Below are positions 7,842 to 17,374 of a stretch of DNA of 64,000 nt, piece by piece; position 1 is the first letter of the stretch; each line of letters opens with the position of its first letter. Location of the stretch: contig JAHBTA010000003.1 in assembly GCA_019638805.1 (NCBI GenBank), positions 186,001 through 250,000 on the forward strand, read 5' to 3'. The stretch is from Microbacteriaceae bacterium. Its GTDB lineage: Bacteria; Actinomycetota; Actinomycetes; Actinomycetales; Microbacteriaceae. The notes beneath the pieces are model-generated. The model was not told the origin of the DNA, made no database searches, and worked only from the letters and a program-made list of their open reading frames with translations. A program made the position numbers and the translations under genes.

Positions 7842-9728
7842 TCATTCCTTGCGCAGGCGTCGCCGCTCGCTCTCGAGCTCCGCGGATCGGCGGCTCAGCT
7901 CGCCGAAACGCTCGGTGTCGCCCTCCGCGCTGGCCCGCTGCATCGCGCCGACCAGCTCGAACTTCTCCCGCAAGAGGTCGCGATCCACGAGGCCGGTCAC
8001 CACGAGCGCGCAATACGCCGGGATGCGGTCGGGGCGCTCGGGGAGCGGCGCGACGGCGAGCTGCCCGACGAGCGATGCGAACCCGGTGGGCACCTCCCGG
8101 GCGACCCGGTCGAGGAATCCGGGGCCGGCGAACTCGTCCAGACTCGCGGCGATGCCGTCGCGCACGACCGCGAGGGTCGAATTCTGGAACCGCGCGGCGA
8201 GCATGCGCTCGGTCAGCTCGAGCCCCACGGCGGCCGGATGCTGGATCACCGCCATGAGCGCGTCGCGTTCGCTGCGGGTCACCGGGTCGGTCGGAAGCTC
8301 GGTGAGCGACGCGCCGCGCGGTGCCGGGGGCTCGTCGGGCTCATCGGCGCCGGACGGCGCCCGACGCTCGGGCTCGGCCGACGGGCGCAGGGCGGTGGCA
8401 CCCCGAACTGCCGCGGACACCTCCGCGGGATCCATGCCCAGCCACCCCGCGAGCGTGCGGGCGTAGCCGGAGGCGAGGGCGCGATCCCGGATGCCCGCGA
8501 CGACCGGCGCGGATGCGCGCAGCGCCTGGACGCGACCCTCGACCGTCTCGAGGTCGTGGCCCGCGATCCGACGGCGGATGGCGAACTCGTACATGGGCTT
8601 GCGGGAGGCGACGAGCGAGCGCACGGCCTCGTCCCCGCGGTTCAGCCGCAGATCGCAGGGGTCGAGCCCCTCCGGCCCGACCGCGACGAAGGTCTGCGCG
8701 GCGAAGCGCTGCTCCTCGGCGAACGCCCGGCTGGCGGCCTTCTGGCCGGCCTCGTCCGGGTCGAAGGTGAAGATCACCTCGCCCAGGCCCGCGACATCGG
8801 CGTTGTCGACATCGCCCATGACCCGGCGGATCACCTTGATGTGGTCGACACCGAATGCCGTGCCGCAGGTGGCGACCGCGGTCGTGACGCCCGCGAGATG
8901 GCAGGCCATGACATCCGTGTAGCCCTCGACCACCACGACCCGCTTGCCCTTCGCGATGTCGCGACGGGCCAGGTCGAGCCCGTAGAGCACCTGGCTCTTC
9001 CGGTACACCGGGGTCTCGGGCGTGTTGAGGTACTTGGGCCCCTTATCGGTCTCGTCGTCGAGCAGCTTGCGCGCACCGAAGCCGATGGTCTGCCCGGTGA
9101 CATCGCGGATCGGCCAGATGAGGCGGCCCCTGAACCGATCGTAGGAGCGGCCCCGGTCGTTGGTGCTCAGCAGCCCCGAGGCCTGGAGCTCTGCCTCGGT
9201 GAAACCCTGCGCCTTGAGCGCGTCGCCCAGGGCGTTGAACGAGTTCGGGGCGAAGCCCACCCCGAATCGCTCGGCCGCGGCGGCATCGAATCCGCGTGAA
9301 CCGAGGAAGTCCCGGCCGACCTGCGCCTCGTCGGTCGCGAGCCGGGACCGGAAGAACACCTCCGCCGCCGCGTTCGCGGCCAGCAGGCGACTGCGCTGGC
9401 CGTGGTCGCTGGCCTGCCCGCCGTCTTCGTAGTGCAGCTCGATGCCGACCCGCGCGGCGAGTCGCTCGACCGCCTCCTGGAAGGTGACGTGCTCCATCTT
9501 CTGCAGGAAGTCGAAGACGTCACCGCCCTCACCGCAGCCGAAGCAGTGGTAGTGGCCGGCCTGGGGTCGCACGTGGAAGCTCGGGGTGCGTTCGTCGTGG
9601 AACGGGCAGAGCCCCTTGAGCGAACCGCCGCCCGCGTTCTTGAGCGTCACGTGGTCGCCCACCACGTCGGCGATGTTGACGCGAGCCCGGACCTCGTCGA
9701 TGTCGCTTCTGCGGATGAGGCCGGGCAT
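7842..9728 (-). CDS. dnaG: DNA primase DnaG
   Basis: 628-aa primase that lays RNA primers at the replication fork. Zinc-binding domain with C41, H44, C62, C65 (CPFHDERTPSFH ... YHCFGCGEGGD); the catalytic core carries the TOPRIM motifs VVVVEGYTDVMA, TCGTAF and FTFDPDEAGQKAA; a C-terminal helicase-interaction region follows. Length is normal. Start ATG at 9728 (MPGLIRRSDIDEVRARVNI) matches the usual N-terminus. A TAGAAT box ends six bases before this ATG, so the transcript is probably leaderless although dgt lies 44 bases upstream on the same strand. Confidence 0.97.
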   Translation of the reverse strand: MPGLIRRSDIDEVRARVNIADVVGDHVTLKNAGGGSLKGLCPFHDERTPSFHVRPQAGHYHCFGCGEGGDVFDFLQKMEHVTFQEAVERLAARVGIELHYEDGGQASDHGQRSRLLAANAAAEVFFRSRLATDEAQVGRDFLGSRGFDAAAAERFGVGFAPNSFNALGDALKAQGFTEAELQASGLLSTNDRGRSYDRFRGRLIWPIRDVTGQTIGFGARKLLDDETDKGPKYLNTPETPVYRKSQVLYGLDLARRDIAKGKRVVVVEGYTDVMACHLAGVTTAVATCGTAFGVDHIKVIRRVMGDVDNADVAGLGEVIFTFDPDEAGQKAASRAFAEEQRFAAQTFVAVGPEGLDPCDLRLNRGDEAVRSLVASRKPMYEFAIRRRIAGHDLETVEGRVQALRASAPVVAGIRDRALASGYARTLAGWLGMDPAEVSAAVRGATALRPSAEPERRAPSGADEPDEPPAPRGASLTELPTDPVTRSERDALMAVIQHPAAVGLELTERMLAARFQNSTLAVVRDGIAASLDEFAGPGFLDRVAREVPTGFASLVGQLAVAPLPERPDRIPAYCALVVTGLVDRDLLREKFELVGAMQRASAEGDTERFGELSRRSAELESERRRLRKE

Positions 9729-9734
9729 GCCCCG

Positions 9735-9740
9735 ATTCTA
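9735..9740 (-). promoter_or_regulatory. -10 box of a leaderless dnaG promoter
   Basis: TAGAAT on the minus strand, then CGGGGC, then the dnaG ATG. A transcript starting about 7 bases after the box would begin at the start codon. Confidence 0.55.
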
Positions 9741-9772
9741 GGTTTCGCGGCGCACCGGTGCCGCAGGAGTCC

Positions 9773-11035
9773 TCAGGCCCGCAGCCGCTCCTGCCAGGTG
9801 AGCGCCGAGACGTCGGTCAGCGAGGCCACCTGGTCCAGGACCACGCGCCGGCGGGCCGTGTCGTCCGGCGCCGCGGCCCAGTCGGCGGAGAACCCGATGT
9901 CCAGAAGCGCCGGCCGGGACCAGAACGCGTCGAGCAGCCGGGTCAAGAGCTCGCGCTGCTCGGCGTAGATCGGCTGGCGGGCGTTCGTGGACATGACGTT
10001 CGCCGCGACGATGCCCTTGAGCACCGCGATCTCGGCGCGCGTCTCGGAGGGGACCACGACATCCGCCCCGAAGCGCGCGAGCGCGGCCTGCGGATGCGCG
10101 GCCCGGGTCGCGCGCACCGCCTCGCCGGCGAAACGACCGATGAGCTGACTGGTCAGGTTCTTGAGCCGGGCGAGATCGCGCCGCGAGCCGTCCCAGGTGT
10201 CGATCCAGTACCCGAGGTTGTCGAGCCGGTCGAACGCGGCGATGAGCTCGTCGTGACCGATCTCGCCGCCGATCCATTCGAACATGCTGTCAACGAGCTC
10301 GTCGTGGTCGACGCGTGCGCTCAGTGCCGGTACGTCGAGGTAGCCGCCCACGATGGCGTCCTCGAAGTCGTGCACCGAATAGGCGATGTCGTCGGAGAGA
10401 TCCATGACCTGCGCCTCGATGCAGCGCACGCCCTCGGGCGCATCCTGCCGCAGCCAGGCGAACGCCCCGGCATCGTCGTCGTAGAAGCCGAACTTGCTGC
10501 GGCCGCTGGGGTCGGGAACACCGCGCGACTGCGGCCATGGGTACTTGCAACTCGCGTCGAGACTGGCGCGCGTGAGGTTCAGGCCGCGACTCGTGCCGTC
10601 GGGGGCGAAGACCTTCGGCTCGAGACGGGTCAGCAGCCGCAGGGTCTGCGCGTTGCCCTCGAAGCCCCCGATCTCATCCGCCCAGGCGCTGAGGGCGCGC
10701 TCGCCGTTGTGCCCGAACGGCGGGTGCCCGAGGTCGTGCGCCAGGCAGGCGGTGTCGACCACATCCGGATCGAGTCCGAGATTCGTCGCCAGCTCGCGCC
10801 CCACCTGCGCCACCTCGAGCGAATGCGTGAGGCGGTTGCGGGCGAAGTCGACACCCGCGGTCGGGCTCAGCACCTGGGTCTTCTGAGCGAGCCGGCGCAG
10901 CGCGCTGGAATGCAGCAGCCGCCCCCGATCGCGGGCGAAATCGCTGCGCCGGTTGGCGTGGGTCTCGGGCAACCAGCGCTCGATGTCGCGCTCGGCGTAG
11001 CCGGGCGTGAGCGCGGGACGCGCCTCACCCGCCAC
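9773..11035 (-). CDS. dgt: dGTPase-like deoxynucleotide triphosphohydrolase (HD domain)
   Basis: 420-aa HD-domain protein of the Dgt family, which releases tripolyphosphate from dNTPs. Seen: SSALRRLAQKTQV, the first metal His in NRLTHSLEVAQVG, HD in CLAHDLGHPPFGHNGE, and the later Asp in DLSDDIAYSVHDFEDA. Length fits the bacterial dGTPase-like type found next to dnaG in actinobacteria. GTG start at 11035 overlaps the dusB stop by 11 bases. Nucleotide preference cannot be read from sequence. Confidence 0.92.
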   Translation of the reverse strand: MAGEARPALTPGYAERDIERWLPETHANRRSDFARDRGRLLHSSALRRLAQKTQVLSPTAGVDFARNRLTHSLEVAQVGRELATNLGLDPDVVDTACLAHDLGHPPFGHNGERALSAWADEIGGFEGNAQTLRLLTRLEPKVFAPDGTSRGLNLTRASLDASCKYPWPQSRGVPDPSGRSKFGFYDDDAGAFAWLRQDAPEGVRCIEAQVMDLSDDIAYSVHDFEDAIVGGYLDVPALSARVDHDELVDSMFEWIGGEIGHDELIAAFDRLDNLGYWIDTWDGSRRDLARLKNLTSQLIGRFAGEAVRATRAAHPQAALARFGADVVVPSETRAEIAVLKGIVAANVMSTNARQPIYAEQRELLTRLLDAFWSRPALLDIGFSADWAAAPDDTARRRVVLDQVASLTDVSALTWQERLRA

Positions 11036-12188
11036 TGGTGCTCAGCTCGGCCTCGGTGAGCTCGGCGCGGTGGGCCTCCTGCAACTCGCGGGAATCCAGC
11101 CAGCGCTCGGGCAGGCTCGGGGTCTTGGGCGTCCCCGCACGACCCCGCTGCCCCTCCGCCGCATCGCCGGGATACGGCTGCGCGGCATCGAGCTGACCCA
11201 GCAGATCGTCGATCTCCTGCAGGCTGGATGCCATGGCCAGCGCCGCGCGCAGCTCGCCCCCCACCGCATAGCCCTTGAAATACCAGGCGACGTGCTTGCG
11301 GATGTCGCGGCAGGCGCGCACCTCGTCGTCGAAGAACTCGACGAGCAGTTCGGCGTGCCGGCGGAAGGCCTGTGCCACCTCGCCCAGGGTCGGCTCCGCC
11401 TTGAGCTCTGCCCCCTGGAACGCAGCCGCGAGATCGCCGAACAGCCACGGGCGGCCCAGGCACCCGCGCCCGACGACCACGCCGTCGCATCCGGTCTGCT
11501 CGACCATGCGCAAGGCGTCCTGGGCGCTCCAGATGTCGCCGTTGCCCAGAACGGGCACGCTCGTGATCGCGTCCTTGAGCTTCGCGATCGTCGCCCAGTC
11601 GGCGGTTCCGGAGTAGAACTCGGCCGCAGTCCGCGCGTGCAGGGCGATCGACGCGGCTCCCGCGCCCTCCGCCGCGCGGCCCGCCTCCAGGTAGGTCAGG
11701 TGATCGGCGTCGATACCGGTGCGCATCTTGACGGTGAGCGGGATGCTCCCTGCGGCGCGCGCCGCCCGCTCGACGATGTCGCGGAACAGGCCCAACTTCC
11801 AGGGCAGGGCCGCTCCCCCGCCCTTGCGGGTGACCTTGGGAACGGGGCAGCCGAAGTTGAGGTCGATGTGGTCGGCGCGGTCCTCCGCCACCAGCATCGT
11901 GACCGCCTCCGCAACGGTCTTCGGGTCGACCCCGTAGAGCTGGATGCTGCGCGGCGTCTCGGACTCGTGGTGCCGGATGAGCCGCATCGACTCGGGCGTG
12001 CGCTCGATCAGCGCGCGGCTCGTGATCATCTCGGACACGTAGAGCCCGGCGCCGTACTCGCGGCACAGCCGCCGGAACGCGGTATTGGTGATGCCCGCCA
12101 TGGGCGCGAGCACGACCGGGACGCTCAGGTCGAGGTTCCCGATGCGCAGAGCGGGCGCCGGCGCGGTCACAGTCGATACGGTGGACAT
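11025..12188 (-). CDS. dusB: tRNA-dihydrouridine synthase DusB-like
   Basis: 387-aa FMN-dependent tRNA-dihydrouridine synthase. TIM barrel with VLAPMAGITNTAFRRLCREYG, HIDLNFGCPVPKVTRKGGG, LTVKMRTGID, ARTAAEFYSGTADW, GNGDIW and GVVVGRGCLGRPW; the catalytic Cys is in the NFGCP motif. Start at 12188 (MSTVSTVTAPAPALRIG) was chosen because the fold begins directly after it and longer starts enter the divergent ybaK-like gene. Which uridine is modified is not known from sequence. Confidence 0.93.
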   Translation of the reverse strand: MSTVSTVTAPAPALRIGNLDLSVPVVLAPMAGITNTAFRRLCREYGAGLYVSEMITSRALIERTPESMRLIRHHESETPRSIQLYGVDPKTVAEAVTMLVAEDRADHIDLNFGCPVPKVTRKGGGAALPWKLGLFRDIVERAARAAGSIPLTVKMRTGIDADHLTYLEAGRAAEGAGAASIALHARTAAEFYSGTADWATIAKLKDAITSVPVLGNGDIWSAQDALRMVEQTGCDGVVVGRGCLGRPWLFGDLAAAFQGAELKAEPTLGEVAQAFRRHAELLVEFFDDEVRACRDIRKHVAWYFKGYAVGGELRAALAMASSLQEIDDLLGQLDAAQPYPGDAAEGQRGRAGTPKTPSLPERWLDSRELQEAHRAELTEAELSTSGG

Positions 12189-12219
12189 CGGATCGATTCT
12201 CTCATCGTGGGGTGTGCGC

Positions 12220-12684
12220 ATGCCGACAGGCCGGGAGCGGGTGGCCGCCGACGCGGCGGCGCGGGGCATCCCGGTCGAGTTCGTGGAGCGACCCGCGGCA
12301 CGCTCGCTCGAGGAGGCCGCCGAGATCCTGGGCATCACGCCCGCCGACATCGTGAAGTCGCTCGTGGTCAGGCGGCACGACGGCTCGTTCCTCTTCGCCG
12401 AGGTTCCGGGCGACCGGCAGATCTCCTGGTCGAAACTGCGGGCGCTGGTAGGGGTCAACAAGCTCTCGCTGCCCGAGGCATCCGTCGCCCTGGAGGCGAC
12501 CGGCTACGAGCGCGGCACCATCACGCCGCTCGGATCGACCACCGCCTGGCCGGTCTACGTGGACTTACGGCTGGCCGGCAAGCGGGTATCCATGGGGGCG
12601 GGCGAGCACGGCCTCTCGCTCTTCGTCGAGGTCGACGCGCTCGTCGCGGGCCTCGGCGCCACAGTGGCCGACATCAGCGATTAG
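12220..12684 (+). CDS. YbaK/EbsC-family aminoacyl-tRNA deacylase
   Basis: 154-aa protein of the YbaK/ProX editing family, which hydrolyses mischarged tRNA in trans. Seen: GIPVEFVE, ARSLEEAAEILGITPADIVKSLVVR with the family Lys, LFAEVPGDRQISWSKLRALVG and the terminal GTITPLGS motif. Start ATG at 12220 lies 31 bases from divergent dusB with GTGGGG 8 bases upstream; longer in-frame starts lie inside dusB. Specificity (Cys-tRNAPro, Ala-tRNAPro or other) is not determined. Confidence 0.88.
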   Translation: MPTGRERVAADAAARGIPVEFVERPAARSLEEAAEILGITPADIVKSLVVRRHDGSFLFAEVPGDRQISWSKLRALVGVNKLSLPEASVALEATGYERGTITPLGSTTAWPVYVDLRLAGKRVSMGAGEHGLSLFVEVDALVAGLGATVADISD

Positions 12685-13025
12685 CGCGACTCCGGCAGGC
12701 TCTCGAGGAACTCGCGCAGCACGACGGCCTGGTTGTGCTCGGTGTCGTGCGCCGAGTAGAGCAGGGTCGTGTCGCCGTGCCCGGTGAGCTGCCCGACCGC
12801 CGGGTTGTCGGCGAGCTCGGCCAGGTAGCGCTCGCGGAACCCGGCGAAGCGCTCCGGCCGGTGCCCGAACCAGGCGCGGAGCTCGGTGCTCGGGGCGACA
12901 TCCTTGAGCCAGAGGTCGAGATCCGCCTTCGCCTTGCTGACCCCGCGGGGCCACAGACGATCCACCAGCACCCGGAACCCGTCGGACGGGTCGGGAGCGT
13001 CGTAGATGCGCTTGATCCGGTACGT
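12681..13025 (-). CDS. DUF488 protein lacking a canonical start codon
   Basis: 114-aa DUF488-family protein, function unknown. The family N-terminus is intact: YRIKRIYDAPDPSDGFRVLV is encoded immediately after the stop of the 43-aa gene, then DRLWPRGVSK, DLWLKDVAPS, LRAWFGH. The only codon before YRIKRIYD is ACG, preceded by TAG; there is no ATG, GTG or TTG until a GTG at 12971, 18 codons inside the conserved part. Either ACG is used by stop-coupled reinitiation or a point change (ATG to ACG) has damaged the start. Stop codons of this gene and ybaK overlap convergently. Confidence 0.75.
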   Translation of the reverse strand, partial: TYRIKRIYDAPDPSDGFRVLVDRLWPRGVSKAKADLDLWLKDVAPSTELRAWFGHRPERFAGFRERYLAELADNPAVGQLTGHGDTTLLYSAHDTEHNQAVVLREFLESLPESR

Positions 13026-13157
13026 CTAGACCGCGTCCTCGTCCAGTCGGCGGTTGACGATGGCGTGCTCGCGATGCTCGGGCAGCTCGCAGACCTCGCC
13101 CTCGCACGACGCCGCCGCGTCGCCCATGATCTTCAGCGGCGGGGGTGTCTCCGTCAT
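13026..13157 (-). CDS. 43-aa small protein with two cysteines, coupled to FrnE-like gene
   Basis: Short gene encoding a 43-residue acidic protein. It begins MTETPPPLKIMGDAA, has a Cys pair in SCEGEVCELPEH and ends VNRRLDEDAV. Its ATG overlaps the stop of the thiol-oxidoreductase gene (ATGA) and its TAG abuts the DUF488 reading frame. Function unknown. The CxxxxxC spacing beside a CPWC oxidoreductase could mean a small metal- or redox-active protein, but that is speculation. Codon bias (G/C third positions) and coupling support translation; I recall similar short proteins in Microbacteriaceae, but cannot check. Confidence 0.7.
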   Translation of the reverse strand: MTETPPPLKIMGDAAASCEGEVCELPEHREHAIVNRRLDEDAV

Positions 13158-13804
13158 GCGGCCTGCTCCTTCGCGTCACGCACCTGTTCCAGCACGTTAG
13201 CGAAAACGGCGGTCTCCTGCGCACCGGACACCCCGTACTGCCCCTCGAACACGAAGAACGGCACGCCGTGGATGCCGTAGGCGGCCGCCTGCGCGACATC
13301 GGCCTTGACGTCGGGCAGGTACCGATGCATCTCGAGGGCCTCGCGGGCCTCGTCCCGGTCGAGGCCGACGGTCGCCGCGAGCTCCACCAGGTCGTCGATG
13401 CGCCCGACATGGCCGCCGTCGATGAAGTACGCCCGGAGCAGGGCCTCCTTCATCTCGAGCTGGCGCCCCTGCGCCTTGGCGAAGTGCAGCAGCTCGTGGG
13501 CGATGACCGTGTTGGTCTGGTGCATGTGCGCGTAGTCGTAGTCGAGTCCAACGCTCGCGGCGATGCCGATCACGCGGTCGATCATCTGACGGACGGTGCT
13601 CTCCGGCAGGCCCTTGCGCTCCGCGAGGTACTGCTCGGGGGTTCCGTCGTAGTCGACGGGAGTGTCCGGGGAGAGCTCGAAGGAGTGGTACTCGACCTCG
13701 ACGGGGATCCCGGTCTGCTCGACCGCCGCCTCGAACTTGCGCTTGCCGATGTAGCACCAGGGGCACTGCACGTCCGACCAGATGTCGACCTTGAGGGATG
13801 TCAC
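13154..13804 (-). CDS. FrnE/DsbA-family thiol oxidoreductase
   Basis: 216-aa thioredoxin-fold DsbA-like protein of the FrnE/2-hydroxychromene-isomerase group. Active site CPWC at residues 14-17 (WSDVQCPWCYIGK), cis-Pro region GIHGVPFFVFEGQYGVSGAQ near residue 180. No signal peptide, so cytoplasmic. FrnE proteins act as disulfide oxidoreductases or isomerases and in some species help oxidative-stress survival. GTG start overlaps the CPBP stop by 4 bases. Confidence 0.9.
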   Translation of the reverse strand: MTSLKVDIWSDVQCPWCYIGKRKFEAAVEQTGIPVEVEYHSFELSPDTPVDYDGTPEQYLAERKGLPESTVRQMIDRVIGIAASVGLDYDYAHMHQTNTVIAHELLHFAKAQGRQLEMKEALLRAYFIDGGHVGRIDDLVELAATVGLDRDEAREALEMHRYLPDVKADVAQAAAYGIHGVPFFVFEGQYGVSGAQETAVFANVLEQVRDAKEQAA

Positions 13805-14805
13805 ACCTGGTCCAACGCCGTAGGCGGGGGCAGCATTCCGCCGGTCGTGATGAGGCCCCTGCGCTTCGCGAGGCGATCCACCCAGTAGACCCAGAGCGCC
13901 GTCGTCGCGATGGCGACGCCGACCGTGAAGAGGTTCGCGGCGACGTCGGGCCCCGCGTCGGTCGGGTTGACCGTGGTGCCCTGCACGCCCGATGCCAGGA
14001 TGAGGAAGCCCGAGATGTTGTTAACCGTGTGCACCGCGATGCCGGCCTCCAGCCCGCCTGTGCGCGAGGCCACGATCGCGGCGCCCAGCCCGAAGGCGCC
14101 CACACTCAACAACCCCCACGCGTCGTAGACGTGCCCGGCGACGAAGAGTGCTGTGGTGACGATCCAGCCCACCCAGGCGTAGCGCACCCAGGACCCGATG
14201 GCCTGCGCGAACAGCCCGCGGAAGACGTACTCCTCGGCGGCGGCCTGGAAGGGCGTGAGCACCAGGACGAGCACCGCGCACACCGCGAAGAGCACGGGAT
14301 CCGTCGTGAACGGCCCGAAGGGAACCACCCCGAACGCGAGCGACAGCACGATCGGAATGGCCAGCCCCAGCCCGATGGTCACGAACGCGGGCACCATGCT
14401 GACCAGGAACCAGCGCCAGCGGATGCGGAACGCGACCGAGTGCCGCACCCCCAGTGGTCGCAGCCCGGCGGCGAGCTGGCCGAGGAGTGCACTCGGCAGC
14501 ATGAGGATGACCGATCCGAGCGCCAGGACGAGTTTGAGGGGCGATGCGGCGTCGAGTTCCACGAAACGGAGGAGCGCCTCGTTCGCCTCCTCGATGGTCG
14601 TGCCCATATCCAGCTCGCCGGTGGCCATCGCGACCATGACGATGACGAGCACGAAGATCGTCGATGCGGCGAGGTAGATCGCGGCCGCGACCACGATCGC
14701 GACCACCGGGCGCCAAGCGCGGAACCCCGCGAGGCCCCTGAACAGGCGGTGATAGGGCAGCGCGCCGTACTCGGCGGGAGGCTGCTGGGCGCGGGGAAGG
14801 GTCAT
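13801..14805 (-). CDS. CPBP-family intramembrane metalloprotease
   Basis: 334-aa membrane protein, about eight helices. C-terminal CPBP (Abi, Rce1-like) motifs: [14 protein letters not shown] with EExxx[10 protein letters not shown] with the second-motif His, and HTVNNISG with the third-motif His/Asn. These are glutamate-dependent intramembrane proteases; target unknown. Start ATG at 14805 overlaps the glyS stop (ATGA), so expression follows glyS. The N-terminal 100 residues (with Pro-rich start) are not conserved family features. Confidence 0.88.
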   Translation of the reverse strand: MTLPRAQQPPAEYGALPYHRLFRGLAGFRAWRPVVAIVVAAAIYLAASTIFVLVIVMVAMATGELDMGTTIEEANEALLRFVELDAASPLKLVLALGSVILMLPSALLGQLAAGLRPLGVRHSVAFRIRWRWFLVSMVPAFVTIGLGLAIPIVLSLAFGVVPFGPFTTDPVLFAVCAVLVLVLTPFQAAAEEYVFRGLFAQAIGSWVRYAWVGWIVTTALFVAGHVYDAWGLLSVGAFGLGAAIVASRTGGLEAGIAVHTVNNISGFLILASGVQGTTVNPTDAGPDVAANLFTVGVAIATTALWVYWVDRLAKRRGLITTGGMLPPPTALDQV

Positions 14806-16187
14806 GCCCCGATCAGCCGCTCCGCGAGGTAGCCCTCCAGGCGGTCGAGAGAGACGCGCTCCTGCGCCATGGTGTCGCGCTCGCGCACGGTGACCGCGCG
14901 ATCCTCGAGCGTCTCGAAATCGACCGTGACGGCGAAGGGCGTGCCGATCTCGTCCTGGCGGCGGTAGCGGCGGCCGATGGCTCCGGCGTCGTCGAACTCG
15001 ATCATCCAGTGCTGCCGCAGCGTCGCGGCCAGTTCGCGCGCGACGGGCGAGAGCTGCTCGTTGCGCGACAGCGGCAGCACGGCCGCCTTGACGGGTGCGA
15101 GCCGCCGGTCGAGCCGCAGGACGGTGCGCTTGTCGACGCCGCCCTTGGTGTTGGGCGCCTCGTCCTCGGCGTAGGCGTCGATGAGGAAGGCCATGAGCGC
15201 CCGGGTGAGCCCGAACGCGGGCTCGATGACGTAGGGGACCCAGCGCACGTCCTTGGTCTGATCGAAGTAGGACAGGTCGACGCCCGAGTGCTTCGAGTGG
15301 GTGCTGAGGTCGAAGTCGGTGCGGTTGGCGACACCCATGAGCTCGCCCCACTCGCTGCCGGCGAACCGGAAGCGATACTCCAGGTCGATCGTCTTCTTGG
15401 AGTAGTGGGAGAGCTTCTCCTTCGGGTGCTCGTAGCGCCGCAGGTTCTCGGGCGTGATGCCCAGGTCGAGGTACCAGCGCTCGCACGCGTCGATCCAGTA
15501 CTCGAACCACTCGTCGTCGGTGCCGGGCTCGACGAAGAACTCCATCTCCATCTGCTCGAACTCGCGCGTGCGGAAGATGAAGTTGCCTGGCGTGATCTCG
15601 TTGCGGAAGCTCTTGCCGATCTGGGCGATGCCGAAAGGCGGCTTGAGCCGGGCCGACGACATGACGTTGGCGAAGTTCACGAAGATGCCCTGCGCGGTCT
15701 CGGGCCGCAGGTAGTGCAGGCCCTCCTCGTCGTCGACCGGGCCGAGGAAGGTCTTGAGCAGGCCGGAGAAGTTCCGCGGCTCGGTCCAGGCGCCGGGCTG
15801 CCCGGTCTCGGGGTCGTTGATATCGGCGAGGCCGTTCGCGGGCGGGTGGCCGTGCTTGGACTCGTAGGCCTCGATGAGGTGGTCGGCGCGGTAGCGCTTG
15901 TGGGTGTGCAGCGATTCGACGAGCGGGTCGGAGAACACCTCGACGTGCCCGCTGGCCTCCCACACCTGCTTGGGCAGGATGACGGAGGAGTCGATGCCGA
16001 CGATGTCGTCCCGGCTCTGCACCATGAAGCGCCACCACTGACGCTTGATGTTCTCCTTGAGCGCCGTGCCGAGCGGGCCGTAGTCCCACGCCGAACGCGA
16101 TCCGCCGTAGATCTCCCCCGCCTGGTAGACGAAGCCGCGGCGCTTGGCCAGCGAGATGATCGAATCGAGCGGATTGGGCGTTGCCAT
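14802..16187 (-). CDS. glyS: Glycyl-tRNA synthetase (alpha2 type)
   Basis: 461-aa class II synthetase of the eukaryote-like dimeric type used by actinobacteria. Seen: motif 1 region with [17 protein letters not shown] and [12 protein letters not shown], motif 2 [25 protein letters not shown], motif 3 [16 protein letters not shown], and the C-terminal anticodon-binding domain. Start ATG at 16187 ([15 protein letters not shown]) preferred; a GTG six bases earlier is possible. The gene lies 11 bases after the NifS-type gene, leaving no room for a T-box leader. Confidence 0.96.
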   Translation of the reverse strand: MATPNPLDSIISLAKRRGFVYQAGEIYGGSRSAWDYGPLGTALKENIKRQWWRFMVQSRDDIVGIDSSVILPKQVWEASGHVEVFSDPLVESLHTHKRYRADHLIEAYESKHGHPPANGLADINDPETGQPGAWTEPRNFSGLLKTFLGPVDDEEGLHYLRPETAQGIFVNFANVMSSARLKPPFGIAQIGKSFRNEITPGNFIFRTREFEQMEMEFFVEPGTDDEWFEYWIDACERWYLDLGITPENLRRYEHPKEKLSHYSKKTIDLEYRFRFAGSEWGELMGVANRTDFDLSTHSKHSGVDLSYFDQTKDVRWVPYVIEPAFGLTRALMAFLIDAYAEDEAPNTKGGVDKRTVLRLDRRLAPVKAAVLPLSRNEQLSPVARELAATLRQHWMIEFDDAGAIGRRYRRQDEIGTPFAVTVDFETLEDRAVTVRERDTMAQERVSLDRLEGYLAERLIGA

Positions 16188-16198
16188 GAGCACCGAGC

Positions 16199-17374
16199 CT
16201 ACCGGCGCGCGAGGGCGGCCACGGCATCCACGACCCGGTCGACGACGAGAGCGGCGTCGTCCACGGTGAACCCGTGCGGCAGCGTGAAGCGCACGGCGGT
16301 CTGCGCGACCTCGGGCGCGATGCCGAGCGCGAGCAGCACGGGTGACGGTTCGTCGCGCCCCGCCGCGCAGGCCGAGCCGGATGAGCAGGTGACGCCGCGA
16401 CGTTCCAGCTCGAGCAGGACCGCCTCCCCCGCCGTGCCCGGGAAGCAGAAGGACGCGTGATTCGGGATGCGGTGCTCCCGCGACCCGGTCAGGAACGCCC
16501 CAGCGACCCGGCTTTCGATCCCGTCGATGAGGGCGTCGCGCGCCGCTGCCGCGGCGGCGACATCCCGGCTCTCGTCACGCGCGAGCCGCAGCGCCGTCGC
16601 GAGGGCCACGGCCCCCGCGACGTTCTCCGTCCCGGAGCGTCGCCCGCGCTCCTGTCCCCCGCCGTGCAGCAGCGGCTCGAGCGGCGTCCCCGCGCGCACC
16701 ACGAGGGCGCCAACGCCCTTGGGGGCGCCGAACTTGTGCCCGGCGATGCTGATCGCGTCGACGCCGAGCCCGTCCGGCCCACCGAGCCCGCCCGGCCCGC
16801 CCAGCCGCACGTCGAGCCAGCCCGCGGTCTGCACGGCGTCGGTGTGGATCGGGACGCCCGCGGCACGCGCTACTGCGGCGAGTTCGGCGATGGGCTGCAC
16901 CGTTCCGATCTCGTTGCTCGCGTGCTGGATGCTCACGAGCGCGGTGTCCGGGGCGGCCGCGAGCGCCTCAGCGAGGGCCTCCGGGTCGATGCGCCCGTCG
17001 CTAGTGTTCGGCAGCACCGTGCTGCGGAACCCTAGCGCGCGGGAGAGGAACCCGACGCTCTCGGCGACGGCCTCGTGCTCGAGCGCCGTCGTGATGACGT
17101 GGCGCCCGCGCGTACTCGCCAGCGCGATGCCCTTGATCGCGAGGTTGTCCGCCTCGGTTCCCCCTGCGGTCAGCACGACCTCGCCCGGCCGGCAGCCGAG
17201 CAGCTCCGCGAGTTCCGCGCGCGCGGCGGCCAGCGCGTCGGCCGCCCGGCGCCCGGTTTCGTGCGTGCTCGACGGGTTGCCGAAGACCCCCTGCTCGCCT
17301 CCCGCCAGGTAGGGCCACATGGCCTCCAGCACCTCGCGGCGCACCGGTGCGGTCGCGGCGGTGTCGAGGTACAT
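16199..17374 (-). CDS. NifS/IscS-type cysteine desulfurase of the NAD operon
   Basis: 391-aa PLP-dependent cysteine desulfurase, class V aminotransferase fold. Seen: [39 protein letters not shown]-Lys in [13 protein letters not shown] and the catalytic Cys loop [15 protein letters not shown]. Its stop-start overlap with nadC (TGATG) and place at the end of nadA-nadB-nadC suggest it builds the [4Fe-4S] cluster of NadA. Odd: a Gly/Pro/Leu repeat-like insert ([14 protein letters not shown]) sits just before the PLP lysine segment. Start 17374 preferred over a start three codons earlier. Confidence 0.93.
   Translation of the reverse strand: MYLDTAATAPVRREVLEAMWPYLAGGEQGVFGNPSSTHETGRRAADALAAARAELAELLGCRPGEVVLTAGGTEADNLAIKGIALASTRGRHVITTALEHEAVAESVGFLSRALGFRSTVLPNTSDGRIDPEALAEALAAAPDTALVSIQHASNEIGTVQPIAELAAVARAAGVPIHTDAVQTAGWLDVRLGGPGGLGGPDGLGVDAISIAGHKFGAPKGVGALVVRAGTPLEPLLHGGGQERGRRSGTENVAGAVALATALRLARDESRDVAAAAAARDALIDGIESRVAGAFLTGSREHRIPNHASFCFPGTAGEAVLLELERRGVTCSSGSACAAGRDEPSPVLLALGIAPEVAQTAVRFTLPHGFTVDDAALVVDRVVDAVAALARR

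Noticed and set aside
16188-16198. T-box or glycine riboswitch before glyS
   Set aside because: Only 11 bases separate the NifS-type stop and the glyS start; no leader exists.
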